A DNA stretch of 64,000 bases from Taenia hydatigena (taxonomy: Eukaryota; Platyhelminthes; Cestoda; Cyclophyllidea; Taeniidae): NCBI GenBank assembly GCA_036345935.2, contig JADWOT020000008.1, forward strand, positions 9,132,156-9,196,155, written 5' to 3'. This document shows, piece after piece, positions 37,743-51,700 of the stretch. The notes beneath the pieces were generated by a model, which ran no database searches, was not told the DNA's origin, and worked only from the letters and a program-made list of their open reading frames with translations. The translations under genes and the position numbers were made by a program. Numbering within the stretch: the stretch's first letter is position 1; the number at the start of each line of letters is the position of its first letter.

Positions 37743-40700
37743 ATGGGTACGAACATAGAGGCTGAAGTGTTACAAGCACTGAAGACACTGCAGAAACATA
37801 ACTTTAGAGTACATTTCTATTGCAATTATGTGGTTTGCAGGAATCTGAAGCGGCGTTAAAGAAGGAGGCTGGTTTGACAGATAGTGGCGTTGCAGATGAG
37901 TTCCTAGAGTTTAAGGCGTACGTTTGGGCACATCGTCAACAGTTTCCTACTCGTAGTGCTTTCTTTTTTAACGTCATTTTTGTTGTTACATATACGATAG
38001 GTGCGCTTTTATATATTTACCAGCACTTTCTGTGTTTTAAGGAATTGGGCAAATATTTACTTAAGGACTTCCTTTTTGATCTAGGGATTCACCTGATGAC
38101 CCACAATCATTTGCTTATGCATATGAGCAGGTTTTGAAATTTGTTGACGGATGTACTTATCAGCATAGGGTTAGTTTTTCGTTCACAATTAATTCTTAAT
38201 AGCTTGAACTGTCGGGCCTTCTTTATCCTATATTCGTCCAACTTTATATGCGTCTCGTAAGTGGAAACTATCCTACAGAAGGTATTCTCGTGTTGCTGCG
38301 GCGAATTTTGCTTTAGCCGCAGACTTAATGACGAAATACAAGCGATTCCAGGAAGATTTTTATCATGAAGACATTCAGGCTCTCGCTAGCATTACCGAGC
38401 CGAACCATCTCTTTACAAATCCAATAGTCGAAACGTTTCGAGGATCTGAGTTTTCCGTTAGCATTGCTTCATTATCGTTTGCTTTATTTCGTCGTTTTGT
38501 CCGTGAAAAAGGACTTGCTGTGATTCAAAGCATAATCAAGGACCAGCTTCATATTGAAGGTTTTTCATTGTTGCATTCTTACCGATCCTAAGTTGTTGAT
38601 GGACCTCCACGCTCGAAAATACAGTTATGCTGTCGTCGTGGTGCAATTTTCGGGGAGTCGCGACGCGATGCAAACTCAGAGGTTGTATTATACGGTCTTT
38701 TGAAGGATCCCAACGTCGAATTGGATTCATCGGAAGTAAGCGATCCAATCACTGGCAGCCAAGGTCCCTAATTTTTTTATTTTGATTTTCTTTTAGGTTG
38801 CTATATTATACGAAGTTTTTGACCTTTAGATGTCGATTCCGACCTGACTCCATCTAAGAAGAAAAGGAAGAAGGATAACAATTCATTCAGTCATAAGCCT
38901 TCAAAGTACGAAGATTCAAAAACGCACTCAAAATCACCTGCACTTGACAGAATCCCAATTCCCAGGGTCAGTGTTAATCTAACCTATCTGGTTTTCTTTT
39001 ATGAGCATCGAGATACATAATTTCTGATGGGGTTGAATGAAATTTGGTTTATTTAAAGCAGGAGAACTGTAGAACGGTGGCCTTGCTTTTTGGTGTAGAT
39101 ATCTGACGCGTACTTGGATCAGCGTAGAACACTTCGTCAAGAAACGGCGCAGATAGTGCGGAGCCTTCTGCAGAGGGACGCCAACCCGCGCCCCTCAGCA
39201 CTCCTCTACACAGTGTGCAACGCACAGCCGGGTGAGTCGGCGTTGGCCATCCGGCGAGGTGGTGTGCCTTGCATGACTTTTTCGGAGGACCTTGGTATGC
39301 TGGCGGCGGGATTGGGCTCCGGTCGTATTCGCATCTGGGCTCTCGGTGCCGAGTCGTTGCGTCAAATGCTTCCACCAGACAAGCTCGATGCTCTCGATAT
39401 GAATGATGCCAGAATCAAGAGCAAGATGCTCCACGATGGGAACGGGTGTGTGACTGACACCTTTGTTATGGTTGGTTCTTTAGTTTGGAAGTAGAAAGAT
39501 GCCTAATTCTACTAAACCTACTCTGTGGAATGGTTGACTACGTTTGGAGGCACGTTTTCACCTCATCAGCCTAATTTCGCCCTAAAGCATTTCACGATGC
39601 TTAATTTCGTGTGTTTACAGTCCTTTATTTTTGCAGCGTATAGGTAGGTTATTTTCAAACTAGACAACTACTCATTCACTATGTAGTGTACGAATTTACA
39701 TTCGCATCTTTTACGAGGCAGAGTTTGGGGAAAAACGATGAGCAAGCATTTTGCTTTGAATAGTCTCATTGAAATTTACGATCCGGGCACAGACGCATTC
39801 ACGTTAATGTAGCGGTAGCTAGTTTTGGCACTTCCTCAATAGTCGGCGTGAATTTACCGATACCTCATTTTTGAATCTGAACTGTTGCTAAAAGTATTTC
39901 ACATAACCTCTTTCTCGCCCGTAGTGAGGCTCAGCCGTCCCGTGATCTAATTGGCCATCAATCGGCGGTTCATGGAGTGGCTTTTTCACCCGACGGTCAA
40001 CTTATCGCCTCCGCAAGTGCGGACGGGTCACTGAGACTGTGGTCCACTACTATTTGGGGAGGCGCTCTCTCTGTATGGCGCGATCACGTCTTGCCCATCT
40101 GGTACGCGTTTCACTGCCATTATTACCGCTACTTCGGTTGACGCTTTATCTCTCAATGATTCTGTTCCTTCGAACCTCCAAGCATCATGTATCTACAAGG
40201 TCTTATGTGGACTTTGAACGATCAAAACACTCCCATTGTAGGTGTGTGGATTGGGCTCCGGCTTATGGGCACTATATAGCTACAGGCAGCTCCGATCGAA
40301 CTGCGCGACTGTACGCCTGTGATCATGCACCCCAACCGCTACGCATTTTCATTGGTCATAAGGCTGATGTGACTACGGTCGCTTTCCATCCAAACATCAA
40401 TTATCTTGCCACTGGTAGTGCGGACAGGGCTGTTCGACTCTTTGACATTCGCTCCGGAAAGGGTGTTCGCCTCTACACTGGCCACAAAGTACGCCTTTTC
40501 ACGCTGTTCACAATTAATGCTGCTAATTTCGCTACATCGTAGTGGGGGAAGTTTTTACCATTCATGCCACGAATTCTGCATTCTTCAACTATTCAGATGA
40601 TCTCTGCACGATATTGCAATAACAAATGAAATTTTGGGACTGAACTTGAGTAGCGCTTTATCTGTTCTATTCTATTTGCACAAAATAGCTCAAACTGGAC

Positions 40701-41346
40701 CATTTGAAGAATTGCTAAGGAATACACCAGGAAAGAGTATTCCAGCGATCCCTTTTGTTGAGATGTTAATGTCCATATTTAGGGATCCATTCAGTGCTTG
40801 GCCTTCTCACCTTGCGGTAGATACCTTGCCTCAGGTGGTTGGTGCGGGGCCACATGTCTATGGGACCTAGGAAGTGGAGCGCAGATCGGTCAGCTTGGAG
40901 GCTACAGCTCTACAGCTGGCTGCTCCAAAAACGCCGTCACTGTAGCCGCTGGCTCCGTCAATGAAGTTGCGACTGATCAACTGCTCACAGCGCCGGTGGC
41001 AAGCCTCGCCTTCTGCCCTGATGGTGGCCGCTTGGCCACGGGAGGTCTGGAGGGCGCTCTGCGGGTGTGGAATGTTGGCACAGGTAAAGCGGCGCGGAGC
41101 ACAGCAGAGGGCGAGGGTGTCGCCTCCCTCCTCAACATGCACAGCGCCTCGCGGGAGGATTCGCGTGCTAGTGGAGGTACCGTGGGACGAGAGGAGGCAG
41201 ACCCTTACTATGGTGTGGTGGGTGGCTACGAAGTCTCTCGCAGCTGCCTTCAAGACGCCTTCTTCACTCGCAAGACTGCAGTCTTGGCTGTACGATTTGC
41301 GCACCCCTACCTCCTTTTGGCCGCTGGGCCTTATAATCAGGTTTAG
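37743..41346 (+). CDS. TAF5: TAF5, WD40 subunit of TFIID
   Basis: Eleven exons: 37743-37808, 37841-37917, 38085-38169, 38203-38281, 38317-38559, 38593-38763, 38830-38966, 39099-39445, 39925-40101, 40242-40488 and 40783-41346. They join in phase to 730 codons plus stop (human 800). An N-terminal LisH-like helix (residues 3-33) is followed by the NTD2 domain ([39 protein letters not shown]), a lysine-rich nuclear linker, then WD40 repeats ([82 protein letters not shown]) and the C-terminal [13 protein letters not shown]5 scaffolds TFIID for RNA polymerase II promoters. Four introns are only 32-35 nt. The last exon carries a polar insert of about 50 residues in the final propeller blade. The start is the first ATG giving the LisH region. 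Confidence 0.96.
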
Positions 41347-41971
41347 TCGTCCACACGACTTCTGATAAAGGTGCCTGTATATACATATATGGATTTTACA
41401 GTGGGCTCTTAACTTTTTTAGTAATTAGTTGAGAGCTACGCTCATTCAATCGTGTTACTGGTCTATTTAGGCTTTCAGTAAATCGACTGTTAGCCGTGCA
41501 GAGGCTCCGCACTAAAGTCTCCAATTTGGGTTGAACTAATCTTCAGGAATGTGCACAGATTTGATGGGAGAAGGTCAATATAACCAAGTCTGGATCTACT
41601 GGATTGGTTTTGAGTGAGTGATATGTAGTTTGTCTATATTGGTATGGTATGGGGTTTGGGGCTGTTGTGGTGTTGAAGGCCGAGACAAGCGGAGCTGCGC
41701 GGCACTAAGAGTGTTGTGTCGAGGGTTGCGTAGTGCGTGCTGTTACGAGGATACCCATAAAACTCTCACTTGTAATTGTGGCAGTAGTGAGTCCGAGGCG
41801 GTCGTTCCTTTACCGCACAGTTGGATATGCGCAAAGGAATTACAGAAATCAATGCAGAGAACCGAAAAACAACAAGAATAGGTCCAACGCCAGGGGGTGC
41901 ACGATCAGCTTTACGAAGTTCACACGATTTTACATTTCTATCAACGTCTGAACGCTGAATCACTGCACTGC

Positions 41972-42157
41972 TGTAGCATCCTGAGGCTCCCTAAAAGGCA
42001 AAAGAAGGCAGAATACTAACGTAGAACATATATCCAACAGACAGAGGGAAATGAAATACTGACACGGTCCAGAAATCACACTACTCGCCTAGGGCAATAT
42101 GGCCAACTCTCTGTGATCCTGACCGAAACAGGTAGTCCAAACAAACAAAGTATTACA
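41972..42157 (-). mobile_element. TRIM-family solo LTR with exact 5-bp target duplication
   Basis: A 186-bp inverted copy (plus strand reads TGTAGCATCC...TATTACA). It is flanked by ACTGC on both sides (41967-41971 and 42158-42162). It sits between the end of TAF5 and the start of the QSOX gene, in the presumed QSOX promoter region. Confidence 0.92.
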
Positions 42158-42720
42158 ACTGCGTTAAATATGTTAAGCAGATATGCGTATATTTCATTCT
42201 CCTTTGGGCCCAGTGATGCAATAAATTGATGATTGAATTCTGCCTGCACCACTTTATAAGATACTCTGGAAATAAGTACGGAAGAAGCTATATGTGCCAA
42301 ATTCAGCATCGCGTAGGACTCTAATGATTTCATTGTTTTCAACTGCATACTGCATACCTACTGAACCGAGCAATTTTTATACAGCTATGCCTAAAAACCA
42401 GGGCGCTATGTTGTTGCTTAACTTTGCCTCTACGTTTTATGGCAACTATGACTTCACAGAAAATTTGAGGCTCCATATTATGCCTTGGACACCTGCCCCT
42501 TTTGAGTCGGAGCAGTAAATAAATTATCATTCTAGCACTAGCTAATATGTTAAATTCATATTAAATTTAATTTGTTGTTCATAAATATAAAAATGCAAAA
42601 AATAGAAGATTGGTGGTCTCTACCTTTAATTGTTTATATGTGTTGGCGTAGCTTTGTTTTGAAGGCCGTCAAATAATGATTCAAGAATAACTATACTGTG
42701 GTTATTGTTTGTTGAAGGAT

Positions 42721-45700
42721 ATGTCGCTTTTGTTGGCAGTCTACCTGTGTACTGTATTTTCCATCCTAGATGCCCAGTCGGCTGGGCTTTACGAAAGTGA
42801 TGGGTACATATCAGTATTAACTGGGGCTAATTTCTCTGAATTTGTCAAAACACAACCGACGCTTGTGCAATTCTACTTAAGCACCTGTGGTTCTTGTCAG
42901 AATTATGCACCAATCTATAAGAATCTGAGCGCATCGGTTAAAGGTGAGTTTTTAAAATGAATGACCATTTTTAGAATGGCGATGGGCCGTTAAATTGGCC
43001 GCGGTAGACTGCACCGAGGCGGATAATGAGATTATTTGCAATGACTACGACATATCGTCCTTTCCCACTTTTTTAGTACTCCTGTTTTTTGTAACGTTTT
43101 ATTTGTTAGTTCTTTCTCAATGGAACTGAACCGACTCAAGTTGAAAAAATGATTGATGATGTTACATTTCGGAAAACCATTAGCGAATTTTTAATTTATA
43201 CGAAGCAATATGGGCAGTTTCTTTTTGAGCGGTAGGTGCTTTTTATTATTTTATTTCAATAGGACAAGTCCTAATGCCTTGACAGTTTATGGACCGGATA
43301 TCGTTGAAATCGCAATGGTTGGCACATTTTGATTCGTTTTTTGCTGGGCATATGATGTTAATATTTGGAGCCTATTTTTTGATTTAAATTTGTTGTGCGC
43401 AATTTTTCAAATTAAGCTTAGAGGAGGTCTCCTTACAGGCTCTTTTAAATTTTTTTCTTTCTATTTTGAATCAGCCCCAATTAAATTAAACATCTTGGGA
43501 TCGGTATCTTTTAGCTTGTTTTGGACTTTCAATTGAAAGCACCAGTGACTATACGAAGTGACGTTATAAAAGGATCTCGATATGGCGTCCGAGACAAGTC
43601 TGGACAGATTTTGTTTGACAGGTTAGACCCTATAAATACTCTTTTTGAGGCCAGTAATTGATAATGCAATTACATACTTTGAAGTGAGAATGTAGGGGCT
43701 CTGAAAGACTTCCTTACAAAACTTTTCGAAACGGGAGGCAAGGATTTATCTGAGGCTAACGCTAAGCGTCCGATTATGTAAGTCTCACCTTTCTGTATGT
43801 TTGCAATACATTGAGTGTATCAAAAAAGGAAACACTTTTCAATTGCTAAGGTTTTTAGGAATCACTTGTTGAATATCTTTATTATAAATAATTGAAAAAT
43901 GCCGCGTTTTGCCTTATTAAGCATTTTTTACAATTCCACTGGTTTAGCCGTTCTTTCCCCTCCATGGACATCAATAATCATATTTCAAAGCACGACAAAG
44001 TTCTTATGGAACCAAGTCATAGTGTGGGATCCGCATATTCATTTGATTATATCCCAGACCTTTCTCATCAAATAAGCTATCAGGAAGCAAAAGATACGAT
44101 TCATTCGTATATTATCATGTCATTCATTCATTTCATAATGGTTCAGCATCTTTTTTGATAAACAGATTGGGCTGGAATATTTAATTAGCTTGTACTGACG
44201 GTTCAAAGTCAAAGGAACAAAGCTTCTAAACGGGTGAATTCAAACACTTTAGTGGTTTGATTAATTCATAATGCTCAGTTATCACCATTTAAACCATATT
44301 TCTTGGCTAAAATAATTGGTTTTTGGGTCTTTAATATTCGTAAGTTCCTTTTTTATGGGCTAATTTCTCAGCAATCGGAATCAATTCAATAAGTACTCTT
44401 GTAACAAGTCTCATTGAACTGAATGCTGTGACATCAGTTCATCTTCTATCAATTTAGTAAGGACATATGCCATTACTTTTGTCGCACGAATAATGTATGA
44501 ACCAGAAACAGTTTTTCAATTAAGAGATTTTATACTGGGCGGAATACATGCTCTCAATCGTATGTGAAAATCGAGTTCAATGATCTGACTGTGGAAGATC
44601 AAGTTTGGCCATTTTTAATGGTGGATAGTAGGATCAGTCGAATAACTTATGCATTATTGTTCAAGCAGGTATACCGATGAGATGCCTCCGTTTTTTGTCC
44701 ACCTTAAAGGTAGTTTTGAAAGATCCCTGAAATATACCTGCCGCTCTCTGATCAAACTGACTTTGAGTAGTTTACTATTGCATTTTGGTAATCTTTTTGT
44801 AAATATGTAGCTAAGCTCTGAAGTCGGGTTTTTATTTAATATCTGTCGACTAAACCTCATTCAGCGGAAATGTCTGCATTTTGATTCGACTAAGTCTTAC
44901 CTGAGAGGCTGTTTGGAGATTAATCAGCATAATGACTAGTTTAAATTTATTTTGTTTGCTCTACACCAACACTATACCGAGTAACGATGGGTATGTGAGT
45001 GGGCGTTCACGCCTAATTAACCTTTTGGCATCTTTAATAATATTTGTGGCGATTATTACGATGCTAATATACTGGCACTATTTCGCAGTTTGGATGTTTG
45101 GAAGGTTAGTAAAGGTTTACGAAGCACCTTGAAATAGTTGGACAGTTATTAGGTGGTGCGAATGGAAGTTTGTTACTAATGTTACTAACTTGCACCTTCG
45201 GACCCAGTGGCATTCTAGTAAATGCTGCGAAAACGAGGTGTCATTGTAATTGGCTTTAGGCCTTGTGATTCGCTTTTTTTCGCACGCCAATTAACTGGAC
45301 AATCGTTAAACTTTCTGAGAGGGTTGCAGCTCTTTAAGCCAGTTTTAATAATTTTCTGCATAAATTATTGAAAAGGTTTGTGGGCTTTTTGCATACCTCT
45401 CCGCGGCGACCTACAGTTGGCAGAGTCTGATAAATGCGGTTGTTTGCGGACAATATAATTCATAGATATGCGTTAGTCTTCCTCTTATTTTGAACCCTAG
45501 CATAATGAAACCGGTCAAACTCCGTGTGCAATCGGTGTTCGGTTCTAAAGCTGCGTATAGCATTTGGAGGAGCCGAAGTAGGAGGGTGTGCCGACAGAAG
45601 GTGGTTAGACGCGTCGACTCCGTGGATGAGTCACGCAGAGATAAATGCAAAATGTCAAGGCCGACCCTCAAATTACGTGTCGCTGTTGGCGTTAACGTGA

Positions 45701-48700
45701 CAAGCTTGATTTTGGTCATGTCTGAGCCGAGCAATGAAAATAATCCATTCACACTTTACAGGGACAGGGAATGTTTTGGTGGAAGTCAAAAAGATGGGTT
45801 TGAAGTGTCATGCCTTAAAAAACCGTAGTAAGATTCAGAGTCTGTCGACTAGTTATTCCAATTCCTCATATGCGTTGTACTAATGCACTTTCTTTAGATT
45901 GTTTGTTGACATACAGACGATAGGAAGTAACTTCCCATCCTAACGTTAGGCAAACAAGTGCAATTAGTTATCCCAAACGATCCGCCTCATGCGCGCTCCA
46001 TGCTTCTGAGGCGCGCGCACAACTTCATCCCCAAATGACCATGCTCTCGGCATGGCGCATTGCGGTTGTAAGTGTTCCCTTGCTGAGGACTGGATAATTG
46101 TGTCAGATTCATCCCCTTGATGCAGCTCGAACTTGTGTAAGCAAGTCTTCTTTGAAAATAGTCAGGATTTGTCAGTTATTGAGATGAAGGTCACCTTTGA
46201 GAGATGGGAGGTAGACACTACCACGTCTCTATTCATCTGATGTTTTTTCCAAGTGTCGATCACCCTTTCGCCTTGCGAGCTTATGTCTCATTAGGAAAGG
46301 TTTGAGTTCTGGAATGGTAACTGTTTCAATAAGCAAAGTGCAGAATCTTACTTGATTGTCCTATAGACCCCTTCGCTATCATTGAATGAATGGATTAAGT
46401 TTATAGTCCACTGAATAGTCAAGATAATACTGCTTTTACTACGCTGATGATGCGTATTTTAGAACTAAAATAGGCTTCCTTCTCCGACTTTTCAAAGGTA
46501 TAAATGTTCCTACGATTTGTTTGCTACTTTTTGGGTGGTTAGTTTGGTTTCGTTTGGAAATAAGTGCATAGTACTTTGTGCTAGTGATTTGCTAGCTTTT
46601 AAAGAGCTTCTTAATCAGTACTGTTGAAATATTTCCCCTGCTAAAAGTTTCCTCCTTTTTCACTTTACGTGTCCATTCAATTTTCCAATGTAAATGAGTG
46701 ATGCACCTTGAGGTAACTTCTGGGGTTGAACTTGCCACCATTTCCAGGATGTAGTTTGCGAACTGGAGTGTAACTTGAGTGCTTGTACGCTTTTGTGGCA
46801 GAGCTCGGTCACCTCCAGAAGTTGGAGGTCACTTTTTGAGGTATGGACCACTAATTCTCTGTCAGGCAGGCAGCAGAACACTTCTGTATAAGGATGCTTT
46901 GCAATTCTTGTTGGGCATAAATATCGGGTTGGCTCATTTCTCGTCAACTTGGGATGGCGGTCGTCGGCGATTACTGTGGCCATTTACTTACAAACTTGTA
47001 GCTGAGTAGCTAGGATAATGCTGCGAATGCTTACGTTTTGGACACGTCTTCGAAAAAGGAATAAGCCCACTGGCATTATTTGCAAACTCTTACGTGCCTT
47101 TATGTTAACACCCTCATTACCGGCGTCTGTCTCAGGGGCACTTGACCGGCAGAGGTCACATTTCTTGGTGTTCTAGTACGACAGAGTGTTTTATTTTCTT
47201 TTTTAAACTTCCTGCCTAATTATCTTGTAATTTGGCATGCGAAGTCTGAGGAGAGAATCATTGTTGCAAATGTATGGTGGCTTAAACCTTTATAATGGTT
47301 TGTCGCAGCATTAAATAAGCGTGAATACGTTCCCACACTGATGTTATGCGTTATTCATCGGAAGGCTAGCTATAAATATTCGAAGCAATAAATATGCATA
47401 GCCTTGTTCGAAGGGAACGTTCTGATAGAATATCTTTCCTTCCGTCGTGCGAGGCGATGGTGATGAAGAGGTGGTGCGATGTTCCAAACAGCTATCGAAG
47501 TACCACTGATTTGTCCTTATGGTTTAATGTTTTGGCTTGGTCGACTGATTACGACACAATTTCATCCACTTTGTGCATTACTGGATGGCAAGTGCTTGCC
47601 AGTGGCTGACTCAAATGTCTGCATGGAAAGAAGAATGCAATTGTGTTGTTGAGCCCCACCCTATGTTTAAGCAATGCTATGCTACCAAATGACACGCTGT
47701 GTGCTGGCTTTGAATCCAGTATCCCTTAAGTCTTTCATGTTTACTTCAAAGACTCCTTATGGGTTGTGGGATGATATTGTCTCGAGAAAAGGTTAGTAAT
47801 TTGTCTCACAATTTAGGACTTTTTTGTGGAGAGATAAAGGCAAGTTTGGTGTAGTTGTTACTGTTGCATGAACAGTAAGTATTGGCGTCGAAAAGTGATA
47901 TTAATAAATAATTTGGTTATGCATAATCTCTGTTGGTCAAACCGGTAGTGTCAGTGACGAGACTTTCTCTGAATTTGGCTGAGGCTGCTAACAGCTTTCA
48001 CATCCAAACGAATTGTAATGGCAAAAGATTTCGGTGGTGCTTCTGCCTAATTGGAAACCGGGCGATAGTCAGAAATAACGCTAGGCACGCTACTAGCTAC
48101 CCCATCGTCATCTGGAGGGAACATTAAAATTTGCCTAAAATGCTCCGTCTTGAGTGTAACAAACGGAAGTAGTTGCCAAGCAAAACGAGACATACGATAA
48201 TTTCGCCCGGATTTAGTTGAACTCCCTGCATTAGCGGTTTATTGGACAAATGTTCTGTGGCCCAAGATAATTTTCATGTCTTTGACTGTGCCTATTCACA
48301 TTAAGGGCTGGAAGCCAATGTCAAATCCCAGGCTTTCTAGGTTTAAATGTGGTTAGGTTCTGCATTTGGATTTCCCAGTTAGAGTTTCTAGTTAAGTCTT
48401 TCATCTTCAACTTCTTTCCTTCAGTTAATGACCATGTGTGGCTTTTATTGAAGTCTCCCTCACTTATAAGCAAGTCTCAGTCTATTGAGGAGAAATTTTC
48501 CGTGGTATAACATGAATGATGCATCTGTCTGTTGAGTTAAATCACAAACAAGGAACATGTGCAAAGGAGTCCGATGGCAGGAGATTTAAATAGGTGTTAC
48601 ACTGATCAGTGCAGCAACATCTCCTTGAATGGGATGTGGCTGGTGCTTTTGAAAGTTACGGCAATGTGCGAGGTTTAATTGCTTGTGACTCTGGTTTGGA

Positions 48701-51700
48701 TTTTTATGTATGAATGCTAAATCTATGTGCGGCATGTTTGCATTCCCTCGAGTTCTCATTCCGTCAGTTAAAGCATCTTACCATGGAAATGATGCTTGTA
48801 TGTTAATCTTACGCATGCTTCCACAAGCCTGTGTACGAAAGTGAAACCGTGCTAAAAGTACGCACACCTAATGGTCATTCAGCTAGCTAATGCTAAAATC
48901 ACAAGAAGTCCAAGATCTTATCTGCAGTAATATGACGATTAAAGCATTCGTGTGATGATGCCATCCCAAACTAATTGCAGGGCAAAATTTGTTTAGATGG
49001 CAGCTCTACGCGACATTCAAGTAGTACTGTCAAAAGCACCTGTCAACAACTGACACATTTGATCGGTCAGCGTCGGTGAATGGGTTGTTTAGTCTAGAAC
49101 GGGAGGATTTATTTTCTTCCAGGCGTGTACGGCTGTCTCTTATCAGTGTTCACTTTTTATCGCATGCTGCTAAGGCAACTATTCTGTGCACAATGGATAT
49201 TTGCTAGTCAAAGTGCATAACGTTGGTTTAATTTCCCATTTGCGGTACTGGCCCCACGGCTCAGTATGATGCCGATTTCCCTTATGCTGTAAAGCGGTAG
49301 GCATTTGCATGATAACAGACATTTCATGAAGTGGTACAAATAAAGGGGCTTAGCTGTTTCCTACACTGAACCCTCTTTCCTCACCCATACAGTAACAAAT
49401 ATCAGTGGATATAAAAGGGTCTAGATTGTCGCGGGTACTAGTTTTGAATTGAATGTTTAAAGTATTCGGGACGGGTAATCCGGTGATCGGCTTCTTGGGT
49501 AAACCCAAAAAGACTTTTCGTGATTTTATTGACTAAGACCGATATTTTTCATCAAAAAATCACCTCATATTGGGCACTTTTAGCAGTCCTAAAGAAGAAT
49601 TGAAACCTCCTACCTATTCGATGCCGGTTTACGCCGCCGACGTCATTTTGTCTCTCCAAAATCTCCTCGTTCATGACGTTGGAAGGAAAAAAGTAATCAA
49701 GGACGCTGAGCTCGATGCCTTGAAGGAGTTTCTTACTGTGGTGTCAAAGGTAGGCCTACAGCCCTTGTGTCGATGTAAGCGTTCCCTAATTGTTGTTTAG
49801 GGTATGGGATTGGGCTGATCGGTGCGCTTAAATAACCTGAAACTTCGGTTGTGTACATAATTCCCTTTTGGTTTCTTATTGGTGCTTCTTTCAAATGGTT
49901 GCTCGCGCAACTCTTGCCAAAAAACTTCCCGATCTCTTGTTTTTTAACATGGGCTCGCAACTCTGCTACTAATGTAGGTAACTGAATAGTCTGTCAGGCA
50001 AGCATTAGGTTTGTTAATTATGAATGATGTGTTTGTACTGCAAATGATGCGATTACGAATCTTAGGAGGGAGGGAGAATGCGGTGAATCAGCCATGTTTA
50101 TGCGCTGTAGGCACCACCACGTGGATGCCGTATTCCGTGCTATGTGGTCGCCTTTCTCCACCCACTAGACGGTTGATCGTACACACACATTTCAACGTTC
50201 CCACAGAACCGGTCGTGCCACTTGGACGGAGTTAAATAGAAGAAGCATGTGCGCCTAATTTTGAAGCGCGGCATAAGCTGAATTGTTTGTGGAGAGGCAA
50301 ATGACTAATAATTAATGCCATAATCTTACCCATCATCTTTGAATGTAAAACTTAAAAGGTTTGCTATTAACGTAATCATTTCCTTTTCTCTTTCAAAGTA
50401 CTTGGATTTGGGACAGCAGTACAATGCAGAAATTGCATGCCTCAAGAAGAAGGTTGATGAAAAGTCAAAAATCCAAAGACAGGAGTGGCTAGACCTACTG
50501 GCTGAAATGACGGTAGGTTCTTTGTGCTCGAGCGCAGCCTTCATCTCGTGAATGTAATTTACAGGGCGGTCGAATCCATTAGTTTACTGTTTATCATTCA
50601 TGTGAAATGGCGTTCAGTTTTGTTGTTTTTATTTCATTCAATTTCATTTAGCTATCAACGGACAAAGTCCAATACATTGCTTGCCGCGGTAGTAAGCCCC
50701 ATCTACGAGGCTACCCCTGCGGTTTGTGGATCATGTTCCATGCCATGACGGTGAATAGCTATATCCAGAACGGAAAGTCGGGTAGGTCTTCGCCAATCAA
50801 ATGTCCGCATGCTAAATCTGTCGAAAGGTTAGAATTCGAGTGCTGCAAGTACTTGCAAACTATATTCTTGTTAGCAGGTTCCTCCGTTAGCCTTACCTGC
50901 CTCACTAGAACCTTTTTTTGGCGAATCGAATCCCGGCATAGATTCATGTTTTTTTCTGTGGCTCGCCAAAATTGACATAACATTCAGAAGAGCATGGCTC
51001 TCACACTGCCAAGGAGATCGCAGCCATACGTGTGTCAGTCACCTACGCTGTACTTTTAAATCACAATTTCTTCATCGTTTTAGCCTTAATCACTTTCGTT
51101 GCTGGCCAGCAGCCAGATCTATGACTTATCCTTAGTTTTACCGTGTAATGCGTAAATATTTTGACCCAAAAGGAGATCTCTTCAGCTGAATTTATGTATC
51201 GAAGACTTCTGTTTCACAATGCCAAAAAGTTCAAATATTAAATGAGATCACTTGGAATGTGCCTACTTTTCTGACAATTAGGCCCTACGAACAAAAAAAA
51301 CCGTAAAAGTGTGATGACGGTGGTAGCTTTGAAGCTTGACCATCTTATTTGAAAATGAAATGAAAAATATAAATGTTTGAAATGAATTATATTTGTGGGT
51401 AGACTTGAAATAGTTGGGGGTTTATTTACCTTTTATTCCCATGTATTGCAGATGGAACTGCACCGATTGCGCATGCTCTGAATCGCTTCGTTCCGCGTTT
51501 CTTCAGTTGCGGTTACTGCGCCTTCCATTTTGCCAAAATGACCTCAAACGTACGATTAGCGGGCGAGGACGTCTATCCAGACCGTCCGGGCGACGAGCCC
51601 CCCTTCCCCCTGGAGGTGCCTGACCCCGCCACCCTCCCTGCGGCTCCCAAGTCGGCTCGCGAGGAGGTGCTCTGGCTTAGTACCGCCCACAATATGGTCA

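Noticed and set aside
40867..41304. 145-aa minus-strand ORF
   Set aside because: Antisense shadow of the TAF5 last exon, which has clear WD40 coding on plus.
45411..45828. Overlapping ORFs of about 112 aa on both strands in the QSOX intron
   Set aside because: They open on both strands over the same bases, show no family signature and no convincing splice sites.
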